From Clostridia bacterium (GTDB taxonomy: Bacteria > Bacillota_A > Clostridia > Oscillospirales > CAG-272): 6,315 bases of DNA. The position numbers and the translations under genes are program-made. Below are positions 4,551-6,315 of the stretch, piece by piece; the stretch's first letter is position 1, and the number at the start of each line of letters is the position of its first letter. The notes beneath the pieces were generated by a model. It saw only the letters and a program-made list of their open reading frames with translations. It did not search any database and was not told the DNA's origin. The DNA lies in assembly GCA_017547395.1 (NCBI GenBank), contig JAFYPS010000197.1, positions 1-6,315 of the forward strand, written 5' to 3'.

Positions 4551-6315
4551 TTACCCCTTGCGTATGGACGCGCGGAGCTTTTTTAAAATCGCGGATTTTT
4601 CAAGGTCGGTATGCTTTTGCTGATAGTGAAGCTTGAACGCGTACTTTTCGTCGTCAATTTCTGTCATTCCGACAAGATTGAGTTCGAGAAGAACGGTGAG
4701 AATTATACGGAGCTTGACGTAGCCGACAGACTCGACAAAGTCATCGCGCATCAGCATCTCGCGAACCGTAAACTCATCTTCGCCAAAGCGTGCGCGGCGG
4801 CGTATAAAGTTGTAAACCGTGCCAAAGTCTTCTCTTGTGGGGTACTCGCTTTCTATGATGGGTGCGCCTGCCTTGATTTCGGCATAGCGGCGGCGCATTT
4901 CCTCATAGGCAAGCTGGGTTTGGCTTGAAAGGTGCAGGTCGCGCACGATAAGCTGTGCGGTACGCTGTCCGCCGAAATCGTTTATATCCATTGTCGCGAG
5001 GATATCCACAACGTCGCCGGGATAAACCTCGATTTCCTTGGGCGAACGGGAGAAGTACATCGCGGTGAGCGGCTGCATTTCATCTCTCGAAAGCAGAATT
5101 TTAGTATGCTTGCCAAAGGAAATTGCCTGAATTTCGGAAATTGTTACGCCTCGCAGTACGAATGAGGGAACGGGGTTTGCAACACCGTACGGCTCAAGCA
5201 GACGAAGCTCGTCGGCATTGGCTATATTTACCTCGTCGCTGCCGATTTCAAAGTCGGCGTCAAGAGTAGAAACGAGGTCGTCGTGCGAGAAGTTTTCGCG
5301 GGCGTAGGTGTTGATTTTTTCGCGGAAGGCTGCGATGTTTTCTCTGCGAACCGAAAGGCCCGCCGCAAGCTCGTGTCCGCCGAATTTTTCAAGAAGGTCG
5401 CTGCAGTGAACGAGCGCGTCGACAAGGTTAAGACCTTTGACCGAGCGGCCGCTGCCCTTGCCGATGTTAACGTTTCCGTCGCTCTGCGCGCCGTCAAACG
5501 AGATAAGTATAGAGGGGAGTCCGTATTTTTCGGTGATACGCGAGGCAACGATTCCGATAACGCCGTGGTGCCATTCGTCAGCCTCAAGCACGATAACGGG
5601 GTTGTTTTCAAAATCGTGGTCAGCCTCGATTTTTGCATACGCCTCCTGTGCGATACGGTTTTCCTCCGCCTGTCTTTCGCGGTTTATGTCGCAAAGGCGG
5701 TATGCAAGCTCGTCCGCCTTTTCGCGAGAGCTTGTGAGGAAGAGTTCAACTGCAAGGCTTGCCGTGCTGATACGTCCCGCCGCGTTGATTCGCGGAGCGA
5801 GAGTGTAGCCGATAAAGCCTGACGTGATTTTCGGTGAGCGAAGCATACGGGAGCCGTCGGGCTTTCGCGAAACCGCTTCGCAAAGCGCGGTGAGACCTAT
5901 GCGGTCAAAGCTTTCCATTTTGTGAAGTCCGTATGCAACGATAAGACGGTTTTCGTCTTTGATCGGCATAACGTCTGCGATTGTGCCGATGGCAACAAGG
6001 TCGGCATACGAGCGGCATACGCGGCGAACCGCCTCTGCCTCGGGAATGTTATTGTGAGCCGCCTCAAAAGCACAGAGCAGCTTGAATACGACGCCTACGC
6101 CCGCAAGCTCCTTGAAAGGATAGTCGCAGTCGGGGCGGCGCGGATTGACTACCGCTGCCGCTTTCGGCAGGTCGCCGTGGCATTCGTGATGGTCGGTAAC
6201 GACAACGTCAACGTTTCTGCTCTTGGCGTGTTCAACCTCTTCGTTGGCGGTAATACCCGTGTCAACTGTGACAATCAGGTTTGCGCCGTCGTCAATAATC
6301 TTGTCAACGGCGATA
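4551..6315 (-). CDS. recJ: Single-stranded-DNA-specific exonuclease RecJ (5' end outside the window)
   Basis: RecJ degrades single-stranded DNA 5' to 3' in RecF-pathway recombination, mismatch repair and base excision repair. The frame is open to the window edge, giving 587 in-window residues (partial numbering starts at the codon 6314-6312). The first residues read IAVDKIIDDGANLIVTVDTG, followed by the DHH metal motif in VVVTDHHE at about 37-44. GVGVVFKLL (72-80), ADLVAIGTIADVMPIKDENR (104-123) and APRINAAGRI (173-182) complete the DHH domain. The DHHA1 part has GSGRSVKG (287-294) and GGHELAAG (312-319). An OB-fold-like region and a clostridial-type C-terminal extension (about residue 465 onward, charged, function unknown to me) follow. 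The missing N-terminus, perhaps 100-130 residues, should hold the DxD motif I. The Met at 5969 (MPIKDENR) is internal, inside a conserved motif, and not the start. The stop is 68 bp before rel. Confidence 0.96.
   Translation of the reverse strand, partial: IAVDKIIDDGANLIVTVDTGITANEEVEHAKSRNVDVVVTDHHECHGDLPKAAAVVNPRRPDCDYPFKELAGVGVVFKLLCAFEAAHNNIPEAEAVRRVCRSYADLVAIGTIADVMPIKDENRLIVAYGLHKMESFDRIGLTALCEAVSRKPDGSRMLRSPKITSGFIGYTLAPRINAAGRISTASLAVELFLTSSREKADELAYRLCDINRERQAEENRIAQEAYAKIEADHDFENNPVIVLEADEWHHGVIGIVASRITEKYGLPSILISFDGAQSDGNVNIGKGSGRSVKGLNLVDALVHCSDLLEKFGGHELAAGLSVRRENIAAFREKINTYARENFSHDDLVSTLDADFEIGSDEVNIANADELRLLEPYGVANPVPSFVLRGVTISEIQAISFGKHTKILLSRDEMQPLTAMYFSRSPKEIEVYPGDVVDILATMDINDFGGQRTAQLIVRDLHLSSQTQLAYEEMRRRYAEIKAGAPIIESEYPTREDFGTVYNFIRRRARFGEDEFTVREMLMRDDFVESVGYVKLRIILTVLLELNLVGMTEIDDEKYAFKLHYQQKHTDLEKSAILKKLRASIRKG

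Noticed and set aside
5283..5822. 179-codon plus-strand open frame, and similar long plus-strand frames at 503-949, 751-1194 and 3460-3828
   Set aside because: They lie wholly antisense to recJ, hemZ or rel, show no recognisable domain, and arise from the codon bias of the real genes.
4551..5969. RecJ as a short 472-residue protein starting at the Met at 5969
   Set aside because: The frame stays open to the window edge and encodes the essential DHH motif upstream, so the Met is internal and the gene is simply cut by the window.

Overview
The window reads as a chromosomal housekeeping segment of an anaerobic, low-oxygen-lifestyle Firmicute of the class Clostridia, most likely an Oscillospirales-type gut bacterium. 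This rests on the gene set and order (recJ, rel, dtd, hemZ), on a HemZ-type radical SAM protein, and on GC-rich hairpin repeats between genes of the kind I recall from gut Clostridia. No species can be named from the sequence alone.

All four genes lie on the minus strand, so transcription runs from high to low coordinates. The order is recJ (4551-6315, 5' end outside the window), rel (2281-4482), dtd (1832-2284) and hemZ (148-1656, or to 1686 with an upstream GTG). rel and dtd overlap by 4 bp (ATGA) and are surely co-transcribed. recJ and rel are separated by 68 bp that hold a 13-bp perfect hairpin. dtd and hemZ are separated by about 175 bp that hold a nested hairpin element flanked by a 12-bp perfect inverted repeat. 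Downstream of hemZ, positions 1-125 hold two inverted copies of a GC-rich double-hairpin repeat. No plus-strand gene is credible; long plus-strand frames are antisense shadows of the four genes.

Functionally the genes cover DNA end processing (RecJ), the stringent response (a bifunctional (p)ppGpp synthetase/hydrolase), translation quality control (D-aminoacyl-tRNA deacylase) and a radical SAM enzyme of the coproporphyrinogen dehydrogenase family. The linkage is a conserved Firmicutes neighbourhood rather than one pathway. I see no new defence, mobile or biosynthetic system. The most interesting material is the non-coding sequence at three of the gene junctions, which looks like dispersed repeat elements that may affect hemZ and rel expression.
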